Positions 32,114 through 40,540 are shown, counted from the stretch's first letter. The stretch is 64,000 nucleotides of DNA from Paenibacillus donghaensis (GCF_002192415.1 NZ_CP021780.1:8184001-8248000); one strand, 5' to 3'. Notes: a model not told the origin generated them from the letters alone. Translations and numbers: made by a program.

Positions 32114-32221
32114 ACTATCAAGCAAGACAACATGAAACAACGGTAAAGTGAAGGTATATCCTTTACTAACTGCAGCAGGATGAAGGGTTAAATACCTGGG
32201 AATCCGGCATACTATTACTGA

Positions 32222-32295
<74 letters not shown>

Positions 32296-32300
32296 TATAT

Positions 32301-32378
32301 GGAACCGTGGTGTAGTTGGCCTAACATGCCTGCCTGTCACGCAGGAGATCGCGGGTTCGAATCCCGTCGGTTCCGCCA
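32301..32378 (+). tRNA. tRNA-Asp (GTC)
   Basis: 78-nt cloverleaf, acceptor GGAACCG/CGGTTCC, anticodon loop CTGTCAC, CCA encoded. Its 3' part and downstream flank are repeated at 32475. Confidence 0.97.
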
Positions 32379-32474
32379 TCTATATAACTTCAGGGATGAG
32401 AACTCATAAGCTGGGTTCGTTGGAGCATAAGCTTCGTTAGCATTACATCGCAATCTCGTCACGTAGTGAAGAGT

Positions 32475-32517
32475 ATCCCGTCGGTTCCGCCATTTATATA
32501 ACTTCAGGGATGAGAAG
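32475..32517 (+). repeat. Duplicated 3' fragment of tRNA-Asp plus downstream flank
   Basis: Starting with ATCCCGTCGGTTCCGCCAT, about 43 bp repeat the tRNA-Asp T-arm/acceptor end, CCA and the following TATATAACTTCAGGGATGAGAA (first copy from 32361), with one mismatch. The offset is 114 bp. It cannot fold as a tRNA. It could be an unequal-crossover remnant or a scar of an integrated element using the tRNA 3' end. Confidence 0.85.
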
Positions 32518-32542
32518 TTAAAAAAGTTGTTTTACTTCCTGT

Positions 32543-32617
32543 TGGGGATTAGCCAAGCGGTAAGGCAACGGACTTTGACTCCGTCATGCATAGGTTCAAA
32601 TCCTATATCCCCAGCCA
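32543..32617 (+). tRNA. tRNA-Gln (TTG)
   Basis: 75-nt cloverleaf, acceptor TGGGGAT/ATCCCCA, anticodon loop CTTTGAC, CCA encoded. Confidence 0.96.
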
Positions 32618-32625
32618 TTTAATGA

Positions 32626-32701
32626 GAGCCATTAGCTCAGCTGGTAGAGCACCTGACTTTTAATCAGGGTGTCGAAGGTTCGAATCCTTCATGGCTCACC
32701 A
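32626..32701 (+). tRNA. tRNA-Lys (TTT)
   Basis: 76-nt cloverleaf, acceptor GAGCCAT/ATGGCTC, anticodon loop CTTTTAA, CCA encoded. Confidence 0.97.
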
Positions 32702-32717
32702 TATTTTTGTAAAGTGT

Positions 32718-32801
32718 GCGCGTGTGGCGGAATTGGCAGACGCACTAGACTTAGGATCTAGCGTTTATGACGTGGGGGTTCAAGTCCCTCCACGCGCACC
32801 A
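32718..32801 (+). tRNA. tRNA-Leu (TAG)
   Basis: 84-nt class II tRNA, acceptor GCGCGTG/CACGCGC, anticodon loop CTTAGGA, CCA encoded. Confidence 0.96.
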
Positions 32802-32808
32802 TGATTTT

Positions 32809-32883
32809 GCGGACGTGGCTCAGCGGTAGAGCATCGCCTTGCCAAGGCGAGGGTCGCGGGTTCGATTCCCGTCGTCCGCTCCA
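32809..32883 (+). tRNA. tRNA-Gly (GCC)
   Basis: 75-nt cloverleaf, acceptor GCGGACG/CGTCCGC, anticodon loop TTGCCAA, CCA encoded. Confidence 0.97.
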
Positions 32884-32893
32884 AATAGATTTT

Positions 32894-32970
32894 GCGCCCT
32901 TAGCTCAGCTGGATAGAGCGTTTGACTACGAATCAAAAGGCCGGGAGTTCGAATCTCTCAGGGCGCGCCA
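32894..32970 (+). tRNA. tRNA-Arg (ACG)
   Basis: 77-nt cloverleaf, acceptor GCGCCCT/AGGGCGC, anticodon loop CTACGAA (A34 normally edited to inosine), CCA encoded. Confidence 0.97.
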
Positions 32971-32996
32971 TTTTTAATGAAGCAATTATAGGATTA

Positions 32997-33070
32997 CGGG
33001 ATGTAGCTCAGCTTGGTAGAGCACCTGGTTTGGGACCAGGGGGTCGCATGTTCAAATCGTGTCATCCCGA
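32997..33070 (+). tRNA. tRNA-Pro (TGG)
   Basis: 74-nt cloverleaf, acceptor CGGGATG/CATCCCG, anticodon loop TTTGGGA, no encoded CCA. Confidence 0.96.
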
Positions 33071-33084
33071 TATTTCACACCTGT

Positions 33085-33155
33085 GCGGGTGTAGTTCAAT
33101 GGTAGAACTTCAGCCTTCCAAGCTGATAGCGTGGGTTCGATTCCCATCACCCGCT
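33085..33155 (+). tRNA. tRNA-Gly (TCC)
   Basis: 71-nt cloverleaf, acceptor GCGGGTG/CACCCGC, anticodon loop CTTCCAA, no encoded CCA. Last gene of the 15-tRNA cluster. Confidence 0.96.
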
Positions 33156-33168
33156 TAATGAATGAGAG

Positions 33169-33197
33169 AAGCAGCCTTAATTGGCTGCTTTTTTTTT
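33169..33197 (+). terminator. Intrinsic terminator of the tRNA cluster
   Basis: AAGCAGCC-TTAATT-GGCTGCTT stem running directly into a T-tract. Confidence 0.92.
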
Positions 33198-33221
33198 GCG
33201 TTCTTCCTTCTAAAGCAGCGA

Positions 33222-33230
33222 TGGTATAAT
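33222..33230 (+). promoter_or_regulatory. Extended -10 promoter for the HAD phosphatase gene
   Basis: TGGTATAAT is an extended -10 box (TGn-TATAAT) 31 bp before the ATG. The -35 region is poor, as usual for extended -10 promoters. Confidence 0.55.
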
Positions 33231-33261
33231 TAGGATATCAACAGAGGAGGTAATTGCAAGA

Positions 33262-34053
33262 ATGGTGGGTATCCGCATTGTGTTTTTTGATCTGGATGGA
33301 ACGGTTGTCGATAATCTTACGGAGCAGGTGCCGGAATCGACGGTCCGCAGTATTGCGAAGCTGCAGGAGAAGAAGATTCAGGTAGTTCTGGCAACAGGAC
33401 GATCCTATTATTTAGCCAAGCCGGTCGGTGATATGCTGGGAGTAAGCAATTATATTAATTTTAGCGGTGCATACATAAGATTGCAGGACCATGAAATGTA
33501 CAAGGACCCTATTCTGCCTCAAGACTTGGAACAGCTGCGGCGGATCAGTCAATTACGGGGGGACCATTTGTCCTGTTTTGGAATCGAAGAGAGCTTCTCC
33601 AATGGACTGGCTGCGGATATCGCTCTGCCGATTCTGAAGAATATTGATTGTCAGGCTATTCCGGATATGTTCACTGAACGCGAGGTGGAGTACATGGGGA
33701 TGTGCTTGTTTCTGGATCGGGGGCAGATCGAAGAATACCGCCAGATTTCCGGGGATCTGCAGTTCTATCATTGGGGAGGCGATTACCCGAATGCCTATAA
33801 CATTGAGCGGCTTGGAAACAATAAGGCCCGGGCGGTGGAGCGGGTTATGGCGCATTTTGATATAGAGCCTGGGGAAGCGATGGCTTTTGGGGATGGTGGC
33901 AATGATATAGAGATGCTGCAGACCGTTGGAACGGGAATCGCCATGGGTAATGCCAGTGACCGTTTGAAGGAACAGGCTGATTTCGTAACCCGCAGTGTGG
34001 ACCAGGATGGAATCGAATATGCACTGAAGTATTATGGACTTATAGGTGATTAG
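33262..34053 (+). CDS. Cof-type HAD phosphatase
   Basis: Haloacid-dehalogenase superfamily hydrolase, subfamily IIB, 263 residues, cytosolic. Motif I is FFDLDGTVVDN with nucleophile Asp10 and Asp12. Motif II is LATGRS, and motif IV is AFGDGGNDIEML. A cap domain lies at about 85-190. Such enzymes dephosphorylate small molecules (sugar phosphates, FMN or similar), and the substrate cannot be read from sequence. GAGGAGG at 33244-33250 precedes the ATG. It stands alone after the tRNA terminator. Confidence 0.92.
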   Translation: MVGIRIVFFDLDGTVVDNLTEQVPESTVRSIAKLQEKKIQVVLATGRSYYLAKPVGDMLGVSNYINFSGAYIRLQDHEMYKDPILPQDLEQLRRISQLRGDHLSCFGIEESFSNGLAADIALPILKNIDCQAIPDMFTEREVEYMGMCLFLDRGQIEEYRQISGDLQFYHWGGDYPNAYNIERLGNNKARAVERVMAHFDIEPGEAMAFGDGGNDIEMLQTVGTGIAMGNASDRLKEQADFVTRSVDQDGIEYALKYYGLIGD

Positions 34054-34271
34054 TGATCCGGAACCTTGGGATGAATATAAGCGGATGATAAGAGCACGGG
34101 GGACCTTGGTCCCTCGTTTTTTATGCGGAGACGGTCTTTGTCAGGACAAAGGGGCCATTCGGAATCATCTTCACATACGTGCATTTATTGACAGAAACGA
34201 AGGCTGTAAGCTGCTATAGTGAAGGAATTGGATCAAAGGCTACAAATTCTGGGAGCTAAGGAGTAGGTATA

Positions 34272-35279
34272 ATGACTGATAAAGTAATTCGAATATTCAA
34301 GATAATAAACGCGATCCAATCTCATCCGGGAATTACTGCGGCGGATCTGGCCTTCAAATGTGATGTCAACATCAGGACGGTGTACAGGGATCTAGAACTG
34401 CTGAGCCATATTGCGCCTGTAACCAATGAAGGCAGAGGCACGGGGTATAAATTTATGGGCAAGTTCTTCCTGTACCCGCTGGATTTCTCGGAGCAGGAGG
34501 CCTTGGCCTTCTCGCTGCTGCCTTCCGTGCTGAATCCCGATAAGATCCCTCCAGGCTTCTCCACCGCATATGATAAGGTAATGGGAACCCATCGGAAGGA
34601 GAAGTCCAAACAGAACGGGATTCTTGAGAACATCGCCGACATCATTCAGATGGGCACACCAGCGTACCGCAAGCAGAGCCGCAACTTTTTGCAGCCGATC
34701 ATCAGTGCCATTCTGGAGGAAAAAAGCATCCGCACCGTGTATCATTCGCAATCGCGTAATGCCCTCACCCAGCGTGAGATCGATCCGTATTATTTGATTC
34801 CGCGTGACCAGCGCTTTTATCTGATCGGTTTTTGCCATTTGAAGCAGGCGATCCGCACCTTCCGAATCAGCCGTTTTCAGGAGGTAGAGGTTACGGACAG
34901 TCCGTTTGATAAAGGCGGCTTCAATATTAAGCAGTACCTGAAGAACACCTGGTCCATTGACCGAGGCAGCAAAAATATCACTTTCAAGGTCCGCTTTCAT
35001 CCGGAAATCGCACGCTACATCAAGGAGGAGGAGCTGTTTGTCCATCCGCGAATGATAGACGAGCCAGGCGGCGCGCTGCTGTTCGAGGTGACTGTCAACA
35101 ATGAAAAGGAATTTATGAAATGGATTCTGCAGTACGGGCCTAATGCGGAGATTCTGGAGCCGGCTTCGTCTAGAGAACGCTTGAAGCAGCAGCTCGAGCA
35201 GTGGACGCAGATGTACCGCCAGGAAGACGGAAACTCTTTGTCTTTGACTCCTGAGGGAATCGGTGATAAGCTTAGCTGA
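34272..35279 (+). CDS. HTH/WYL-domain transcriptional regulator
   Basis: DNA-binding regulator of 335 residues. An N-terminal DeoR-like winged helix-turn-helix (about 1-60, with DLAFKCDVNIRTVYRDLELL) is followed by a WYL ligand-sensing domain (about 140-225, IDPYYLIPRDQRFYLIGF) and a WCX C-terminal extension (about 240-320). WYL regulators respond to nucleotide-like ligands in DNA stress or metabolic control. The target here is unknown; no divergent partner gene is present. AAGGAG at 34258-34263 sets the ATG. Confidence 0.9.
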   Translation: MTDKVIRIFKIINAIQSHPGITAADLAFKCDVNIRTVYRDLELLSHIAPVTNEGRGTGYKFMGKFFLYPLDFSEQEALAFSLLPSVLNPDKIPPGFSTAYDKVMGTHRKEKSKQNGILENIADIIQMGTPAYRKQSRNFLQPIISAILEEKSIRTVYHSQSRNALTQREIDPYYLIPRDQRFYLIGFCHLKQAIRTFRISRFQEVEVTDSPFDKGGFNIKQYLKNTWSIDRGSKNITFKVRFHPEIARYIKEEELFVHPRMIDEPGGALLFEVTVNNEKEFMKWILQYGPNAEILEPASSRERLKQQLEQWTQMYRQEDGNSLSLTPEGIGDKLS

Positions 35280-35397
35280 AGTTAGGCATTCCGTAGTAGC
35301 TGCGGGGTGCCTTGCTCTATTTTAGCGATGATTTTACATTAAATGTTACCTGAGCGGGAAAACGCCATGTACGATTTAACCCAAAGGAGAATGAATA

Positions 35398-35592
35398 ATG
35401 ATACAAGTCAAAGAGTTTGTGGATGCAGACAATTCCTATGCGGAGAACAAAGCGAATGAATTCCTGGCAGGCCTGCTGGAGGAGCAGATTGTGAATATTT
35501 GTTATGGTTCGGTGGTCAAATCCGCGCGTGACGGGTCAGAGCATCAGCGAACTACGATTCTGGTTGTGTATAAGACGTATGAAAAACAGTAG
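35398..35592 (+). CDS. Cse60-like sporulation protein
   Basis: Small soluble protein, 64 residues, starting MIQVKEFVDADN, and matching in size and N-terminal pattern the sigma-E-dependent Cse60 protein of Bacillus. The biochemical role is unknown. AAAGGAG lies at 35384-35390. A second tiny reading frame overlaps its end by 14 bp. Confidence 0.75.
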   Translation: MIQVKEFVDADNSYAENKANEFLAGLLEEQIVNICYGSVVKSARDGSEHQRTTILVVYKTYEKQ

Positions 35593-35677
35593 CTGGGGAC
35601 ACTTTTTCACGGGATTGTCTGTAGTTTCAACGTTAGGTTTGCTGTTCGCAATCATTTACTATGCGGTTTTGAAGTAA
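35579..35677 (+). CDS. 32-residue single-span membrane peptide
   Basis: Reading frame of 32 codons. Its ATG (35579) lies inside the end of the Cse60-like gene, in another frame. It encodes a short N-terminus (MKNSSWGHFF), one hydrophobic helix (about residues 10-30, including LLFAIIYYAV) and a terminal Lys, as in small sporulation or regulatory membrane peptides. There is no separate ribosome site, so translation would be coupled to the gene before it. A terminator follows 25 bp later, which suits a two-gene unit. No homologue recognised. Confidence 0.55.
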   Translation: MKNSSWGHFFTGLSVVSTLGLLFAIIYYAVLK

Positions 35678-35701
35678 ATGATTCAAGCAGAAATATTTAA
35701 A

Positions 35702-35748
35702 GAAAAGACGGCTACTCCCGCAGGCAGGAGGGCCGTCTTATTATTTAG
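35702..35748. terminator. Bidirectional terminator
   Basis: AAGACGGC...GCCGTCTT stem with an inner CTCC/GGAG pairing. It is T-rich on the + side and A-rich on the other, so it can serve both the cse60 unit and the opposing phosphorylase gene. Confidence 0.8.
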
Positions 35749-35772
35749 GCAATTATATCTGCCAATGAATGA

Positions 35773-37386
35773 CTATTGAATGTACATCCGGTTGTAATAT
35801 TCCTCCAGCATCCGTTTGGTGGCAAATTCGGTGCGGGTGGTCTCAATGCTGCGTCTCATCATCTGTACCCATTTCTCTTGATCCTCATAAAAAGTAGGCA
35901 CCACACGCTTCAGCAATGTATCATACAGTGCATCGCTGTCATGCTTATCCAGTACGGCGAAGTCGTTCGTCTCAAATCCGTCGCCAATCTGCCAGCCATT
36001 CTCGCCGTCGAGGCAGGCTTCCGGCCACCAGCCATCTAGAATCGAACAGTTAAGCACCCCGTTCATAGCCGCCTTCATGCCTGAGGTGCCGCTCGCTTCC
36101 AGCGGACGGCGCGGGTTATTAAGCCAGATGTCTGATCCCCGGGTCAGCTGCGCTCCAATCGTCATATCGTAGTTTTCGAGGAAAACGACGCTTTTCGGGT
36201 ATTTTTTCATCATGGCGACCAGGTTGCTGACGATCAGCTTGCCATTGTCATCCAGCGGATGGGCTTTGCCGGAGAAGACGATCTGCACCTTGCCATTCTC
36301 CAGATAAGGCTCAATGATATCCGGCTGCGAGAAAATCAAATCACTGCGCTTATAAGGTGCCGCCCGGCGCGAGAAGCCTATCAAGAGGTTGTCGGCGTTC
36401 AGGGCAATGCCGGAACGTTCCTGGATGAACCGGATCAGCTCGCCTTTGATCTCCTTATGGACTGCCCATAGGTCGCCACCGCTCTCATAGGTGCGGGTGA
36501 TTCGTTCATCGACCCAGGTAGGCGTGTGAATCGCGTTGGTGATGCCGATAATCTCCGATCTGCCGGCGACTTCCTTCCACATTTTGTTGGAGGTATCGGC
36601 ATGCAGCTGGGCTACTGCATTGGAGATGCGTGAGAGCCGCAGGCCCGCTACCGTCATATTGAACGGCTCGCCGCCGATGCGCTCCATCTGGTCACGGGTC
36701 AAGCCGTTGAAGGCCCCCATATACTCCAGACGGTCGAGCGGATGGGTTTCGTTGCCTTCCTTGATCGGAGTATGCGTCGTGAACACAACCTCCTGGCGTG
36801 TAGCTTTCCAGGCCTCCTCAAACGTGCTGCCCCCGGACATTTTCTCACGAATCAGTTCGATGGCGGCTAGTGCGGCATGTCCTTCGTTGAAATGGTACAC
36901 ATCAATTGGGATCCCGAGCGCACGCATAGCCTTCACACCGCCGATACCAAGCACAATCTCCTGTGCAATCCGTTCCTCGCCGAACCAGCCATACAGCTGC
37001 CCGGTAATCCAGGCATCGTTGTTCTCGGGAATATCTGTATCCAGCAGGTAAAGCGGGTTGTTGCCAAAATGATCGGTCTTCCATACTTTGCAGACCACAT
37101 CGGTTCGGCGGACCTTGACGGTAACCTTGACGCCTGTATCCTCAAGGAAATCATAAATGTAGTTGTAATAGGAGTCGTAAGGCTTGCCGTCAGCATCGAT
37201 CTTCTGATCGGTGTAACCCTGCTTCCACTTCAATCCAATCGGGATGATAGGCGCGTTAATATCTTTAGCTCCTTTGATATAATCTCCGGCAAGAATGCCA
37301 AGACCTCCGGCGTACATTTTGAAATCGGAATGAAGCCCATACTCCATGCTGAAATAGGCTACGGACGGTAACTGGTTCTTGTTCAC
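35773..37386 (-). CDS. Alpha-glucan phosphorylase, short form
   Basis: GT35 phosphorylase releasing glucose-1-phosphate from alpha-1,4-glucans, 537 residues. That is the compact form that lacks the long regulatory N-terminus of the glycogen phosphorylases of 750 residues and more. The pyridoxal-phosphate lysine is Lys438 in EASGTSGMKAAMNG. VAYFSMEYGLH and FNEGHAAL are further family motifs. GTG start with TAGGAGGA nine bases upstream. Upstream lie a LacI-type palindrome (37448-37459) and a weaker cre-like site (37484-37497), consistent with repression by a sugar-responsive regulator. It probably degrades imported maltodextrin or glycogen. Confidence 0.92.
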   Translation of the reverse strand: MNKNQLPSVAYFSMEYGLHSDFKMYAGGLGILAGDYIKGAKDINAPIIPIGLKWKQGYTDQKIDADGKPYDSYYNYIYDFLEDTGVKVTVKVRRTDVVCKVWKTDHFGNNPLYLLDTDIPENNDAWITGQLYGWFGEERIAQEIVLGIGGVKAMRALGIPIDVYHFNEGHAALAAIELIREKMSGGSTFEEAWKATRQEVVFTTHTPIKEGNETHPLDRLEYMGAFNGLTRDQMERIGGEPFNMTVAGLRLSRISNAVAQLHADTSNKMWKEVAGRSEIIGITNAIHTPTWVDERITRTYESGGDLWAVHKEIKGELIRFIQERSGIALNADNLLIGFSRRAAPYKRSDLIFSQPDIIEPYLENGKVQIVFSGKAHPLDDNGKLIVSNLVAMMKKYPKSVVFLENYDMTIGAQLTRGSDIWLNNPRRPLEASGTSGMKAAMNGVLNCSILDGWWPEACLDGENGWQIGDGFETNDFAVLDKHDSDALYDTLLKRVVPTFYEDQEKWVQMMRRSIETTRTEFATKRMLEEYYNRMYIQ

Positions 37387-37447
37387 TTAAATTTTCCTCC
37401 TAATGTTATGGAATGAGGTGCAGTGAAGCTGCCGGTAGATCTATGGT

Positions 37448-37459
37448 GCAAACGTTTGC
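37448..37459. promoter_or_regulatory. LacI-type operator candidate upstream of the phosphorylase gene
   Basis: Perfect palindrome GCAAACGTTTGC about 60 bp upstream of the phosphorylase start. The core CAAACGTTTG recurs at 41701-41710. Such sites are typical for LacI/GalR-family or CcpA proteins. Confidence 0.65.
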
Positions 37460-37649
37460 CTAAAAGGGTGTAAGAACTTTCTGTGGAAGCGATTGCACTC
37501 TAATTCTAGCACAGTTGAAGCGGAAATGTATAACGGAGATTTCGTGAAGGGAAATGACATTTGCTTCCTATTCGGCAGAAGTGATTGATTAAGTGCCGAG
37601 AAGGCCATAAGATAAGGAGATGAACTGACTGAATACTGGGGGACGCAGA

Positions 37650-38579
37650 GTGGATATCGTTGTAATAGGAAGCTTGAACATGGATATGGTCGTTCGTTCG
37701 GGCCGTGCCCCTGAAGCAGGGGAGACGGTTATTGGTGATAGCTTCGTGCTATCGGCAGGCGGCAAAGGAGCCAATCAGGCCGTGGCCGCAGCGCGGCTCG
37801 GCAGCACAGTGAGGCTGGTCGGCAAGGTAGGCGCGGATGCTTTTGGCAGCGAGCTGCTGGAGATTATTAAGCAAGAAGGCATAGATAGCGAATATCTGTC
37901 CGTAAGCGGCAGCCGGTCTACCGGAGTGGCTTCGATTGTGCTGGAGGAGAGCGGCGAGAACCGGATCATCGTCGTACCGGGAGCCAATATGGAGCTTACG
38001 GCAGACGATATTCAGCTGCTGGAGCCGGTGATTACCGGGGCTAAGCTGCTGGTTATGCAGCTGGAGATGGATCTGCACATGACGGAGCAGGCTGTCGGGA
38101 TCGCCCATGCTTCCGGGATTCCGGTGATTCTGAATCCGGCACCTGCCCAGAGATTAAGCGATGAGCTGTTAAGCCATGTTACTTATCTGACGCCGAATGA
38201 AACGGAAGCGGGTATATTATCAGGCGTTCAGGTGGACAACCTCGACAGTGCACGGGAAGCTGCAGCCGTCCTGCTGCGAAAGGGCGTGCAGAATGTCATT
38301 ATGACCTTGGGCGCACAGGGAGCGCTGATTGTTAATTCGCAAGGGCAGATTCATGTTCCCGGCTTCCCGGTGAAGGCCGTGGTGGATACAGTGGCCGCCG
38401 GAGATTCCTTCAATGGAGCTTTGGCGCAGCAGCTGACTGCTGGCCGCAGTCTGGAGGAAGCCGTAACCTTCGCGAACGCTGTCGGCGCACTGGCAGTGGG
38501 CAAGGCCGGAGCGATTCCTTCGCTGCCGACGCTGGCTGAGGTGGAGCAATTTCTGGAGCGCGCGGACAGCGTGCGATAG
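37650..38579 (+). CDS. rbsK: Ribokinase
   Basis: PfkB-family sugar kinase, 309 residues, expected to phosphorylate ribose at O5. PfkB signatures are present near the N-terminus (GGKGANQAVAAARLG) and C-terminus (DTVAAGDSFNGAL, catalytic Asp). The start is GTG 37650 with GGGGGA just upstream. A LacI regulator or ribose transporter is absent, so assignment rests on sequence pattern (GSLNMDMV, GKGANQA, GVASI). It is followed 34 bp later by the dehydroquinate dehydratase gene and could share its transcript. Confidence 0.88.
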   Translation: MDIVVIGSLNMDMVVRSGRAPEAGETVIGDSFVLSAGGKGANQAVAAARLGSTVRLVGKVGADAFGSELLEIIKQEGIDSEYLSVSGSRSTGVASIVLEESGENRIIVVPGANMELTADDIQLLEPVITGAKLLVMQLEMDLHMTEQAVGIAHASGIPVILNPAPAQRLSDELLSHVTYLTPNETEAGILSGVQVDNLDSAREAAAVLLRKGVQNVIMTLGAQGALIVNSQGQIHVPGFPVKAVVDTVAAGDSFNGALAQQLTAGRSLEEAVTFANAVGALAVGKAGAIPSLPTLAEVEQFLERADSVR

Positions 38580-38613
38580 CATAGGACTGGTTAGATAAGG
38601 AGCTGGAGCTGCA

Positions 38614-39378
38614 ATGAGTGGTACGTTAACGATTAAAAAGGTAGTGATTGGCACAGGGCAGCCGAAGATCTGTGTGCCGCTGGTAGGCGCCACGCTCGGC
38701 GAGCTGTTGCAGGAAGCGGAAGGCCTGAAGCGGCTGGCTCCCGACCTGGTGGAGTGGCGGGCGGATTTCTATGAGCAGGTGGAGGATCATGAAGCGGTAC
38801 TGCACACGCTGGGAGAGCTTCGTGCCATCCTCGCCGATCTGCCGTTGATCTTCACCTTCCGCAGCGCCCGTGAAGGCGGGGAACGAGAGATCAGTGCCGA
38901 ATATTATGCGGCGCTTAACAAGGCAGCGGCGAGGAGCGGCAACGCGGATCTGATCGATGTGGAGCTGTTCAGCGGCGAGGCTCAGGTCAAGGAGCTGGTG
39001 GCTGCGGCACACGAACACGGGGTGTTCGTGATTATCTCGAACCATAACTTCCATAAGACCCCTCCTGCGGAGGAGATTGTGGAACGTCTGCGCGCCGCCC
39101 AGGCCTTGGGCGGCGACCTGCCCAAAATCGCCGTGATGCCGCAGCAGCCCGGCGATGTGCTGACTCTGCTTGCGGCTACGCTGCAGATGAAGGAGCATTA
39201 CGCCGACCGGCCGATCATCACGATGTCGATGGCCGGAACGGGGGCAGTTAGCCGTTTGTCCGGCGAGCTGTTTGGCTCGGCGGTTACTTTTGGCGCGGGG
39301 CAGAAGGCCTCGGCCCCGGGCCAGATGGCTGTCGCGGAGCTGCGGCAGGCGCTGGCGCTGCTGCACCGCGGGTTGTAG
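38614..39378 (+). CDS. aroD: Type I 3-dehydroquinate dehydratase
   Basis: Shikimate-pathway enzyme converting 3-dehydroquinate to 3-dehydroshikimate through a Schiff base, 254 residues. Catalytic His144 (SNHNF) and Schiff-base Lys171 (PKIAVM) are at almost the same positions as in the Salmonella enzyme (143 and 170). EWRAD and the C-terminal APGQ loop are also present. AAGGAG at 38599 precedes the ATG. Many Bacillales use the type II enzyme instead, so the type I form beside ribokinase may belong to quinate or shikimate catabolism or be the sole biosynthetic enzyme. Confidence 0.93.
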   Translation: MSGTLTIKKVVIGTGQPKICVPLVGATLGELLQEAEGLKRLAPDLVEWRADFYEQVEDHEAVLHTLGELRAILADLPLIFTFRSAREGGEREISAEYYAALNKAAARSGNADLIDVELFSGEAQVKELVAAAHEHGVFVIISNHNFHKTPPAEEIVERLRAAQALGGDLPKIAVMPQQPGDVLTLLAATLQMKEHYADRPIITMSMAGTGAVSRLSGELFGSAVTFGAGQKASAPGQMAVAELRQALALLHRGL

Positions 39379-39441
39379 CGGGGGAGCAGGGGGGGAGACG
39401 GTGCTGCTGGCAGCATATAGTGGCGCTAATGAAAGCGCCAC

Positions 39442-39471
39442 AAAGCATCCGCCTGGGGCGGATGCTTTTTT
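39442..39471 (+). terminator. Intrinsic terminator after aroD
   Basis: Nine-bp GC-rich stem GCATCCGCC / GGCGGATGC with a 3-nt loop, followed by six T's. Confidence 0.93.
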
Positions 39472-39687
39472 GACTGCTGAGACTGTCAGCTGATGAGTCG
39501 AAATTACTCTGGACCATGCGTGTTTGCCTACCTCTGAAGCTTATAGGTAATCTTGGGCGTTAAATTGGAGCGGCGAGTAGCTTTGGGCGTGTTATAGGGA
39601 AATAAGTTCACTAATGGGATAAAGCTTACTCAGCTAAGAACCAATAGTGTCTCGCATCAGCCAGTCTACGTAGAGTAAGGTTCTAGT

Positions 39688-40452
39688 TTACTTCTGCGTG
39701 CTGGTGTAGATCAGGACTGCATCTCTGAGGAATTCAGCCATCCCCGGTGCGTGCTTATCGTAATAGGCTGTAAATCGTTCGTCGGCTACATACATCTCTG
39801 CCACCCCGGCATGCGCTTCCTTGGAATAGCTGCTCCAAGAAAAGCCCAGCCACTGGCGGTGCAGGTCAGCGGCTTGCTGAGCCGGTTCACTGGCCGGATC
39901 TCCAGTCTGAATTGCCTGCTCCAGCAGCTGGAGCATGTCTTGCTCTACCTTTTGCATATCGGCGTATTGAGCCTCTGTCATGCCAAGCATCTGGCGGTTG
40001 GACTCATTCACCACATCATCTCCGTATTTGTCACGGATTTCCGCTCCGTATTTCTGTTCGTTGTCGTCTACCATTTTCTGCTTAAAGCCTGTGAATTTGT
40101 CTGCATTACTCATAATCATTCTCCCTTCGGTATGTGCCAGCGTCTGCTCGACAGTGGCGATTAATAGATCTAATTGTGTTCTGCGCTGCAGCAGCTGCTC
40201 ATGATGCTCGCGCAGTGCGGTTGCTCCGTCAAAGGACGGTGAGGTTACCATCCCCCGGATACTCTCCAGCCCAAGCCCAAGCTCACGATAAAAAAGAATC
40301 TGCTGCAGCCGGTCCACCTCAGCCTGGCCATAAATGCGATAACCGGAGGAGTTGATTCTGGCGGGCTTCAGCAGACCAAACTCATCGTAATAACGCAGAG
40401 TCCGTGTGCTGACTCCCGCCAGCTTCCCAAGCTTCTGAACGGTATATTCCGT
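39688..40452 (-). CDS. TipA-like MerR-family regulator
   Basis: Drug- or effector-responsive activator, 254 residues. The N-terminal MerR winged helix reads TVQKLGKLAGVSTRTLRYYD, and the wing includes NSSGYRIYG. A dimerisation coiled coil (about 75-115) and a C-terminal TipAS ligand-binding domain (about 130-250) follow. The best start is unusual. The strong site GAGGAGGG is followed, six bases later, by ACG GAA TAT ACC, exactly where relatives begin with Met-Glu-Tyr-Thr. No ATG, GTG or TTG lies at that distance. The alternative is TTG 40479, upstream of this ribosome site. The promoter has a dyad typical of MerR autoregulation. Confidence 0.88.
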   Translation of the reverse strand, partial: TEYTVQKLGKLAGVSTRTLRYYDEFGLLKPARINSSGYRIYGQAEVDRLQQILFYRELGLGLESIRGMVTSPSFDGATALREHHEQLLQRRTQLDLLIATVEQTLAHTEGRMIMSNADKFTGFKQKMVDDNEQKYGAEIRDKYGDDVVNESNRQMLGMTEAQYADMQKVEQDMLQLLEQAIQTGDPASEPAQQAADLHRQWLGFSWSSYSKEAHAGVAEMYVADERFTAYYDKHAPGMAEFLRDAVLIYTSTQK

Positions 40453-40540
40453 ATCAATCCCTCCTCTTATATTCTGCAAGCGAGTACGCTGAGCGCCTTG
40501 TGGGCTGCTCGTTTCATGCGCTCCTGCTTACAAAGCTAAC

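Noticed and set aside
32475..32517. A second tRNA-Asp gene
   Set aside because: Only the 3' end is repeated; the D-arm and anticodon arm are absent.
32922..33158. 78-codon plus-strand reading frame across tRNA genes (contains DVAQLGRAPGLGPGG)
   Set aside because: It is a translation of tRNA-Arg, tRNA-Pro and tRNA-Gly.
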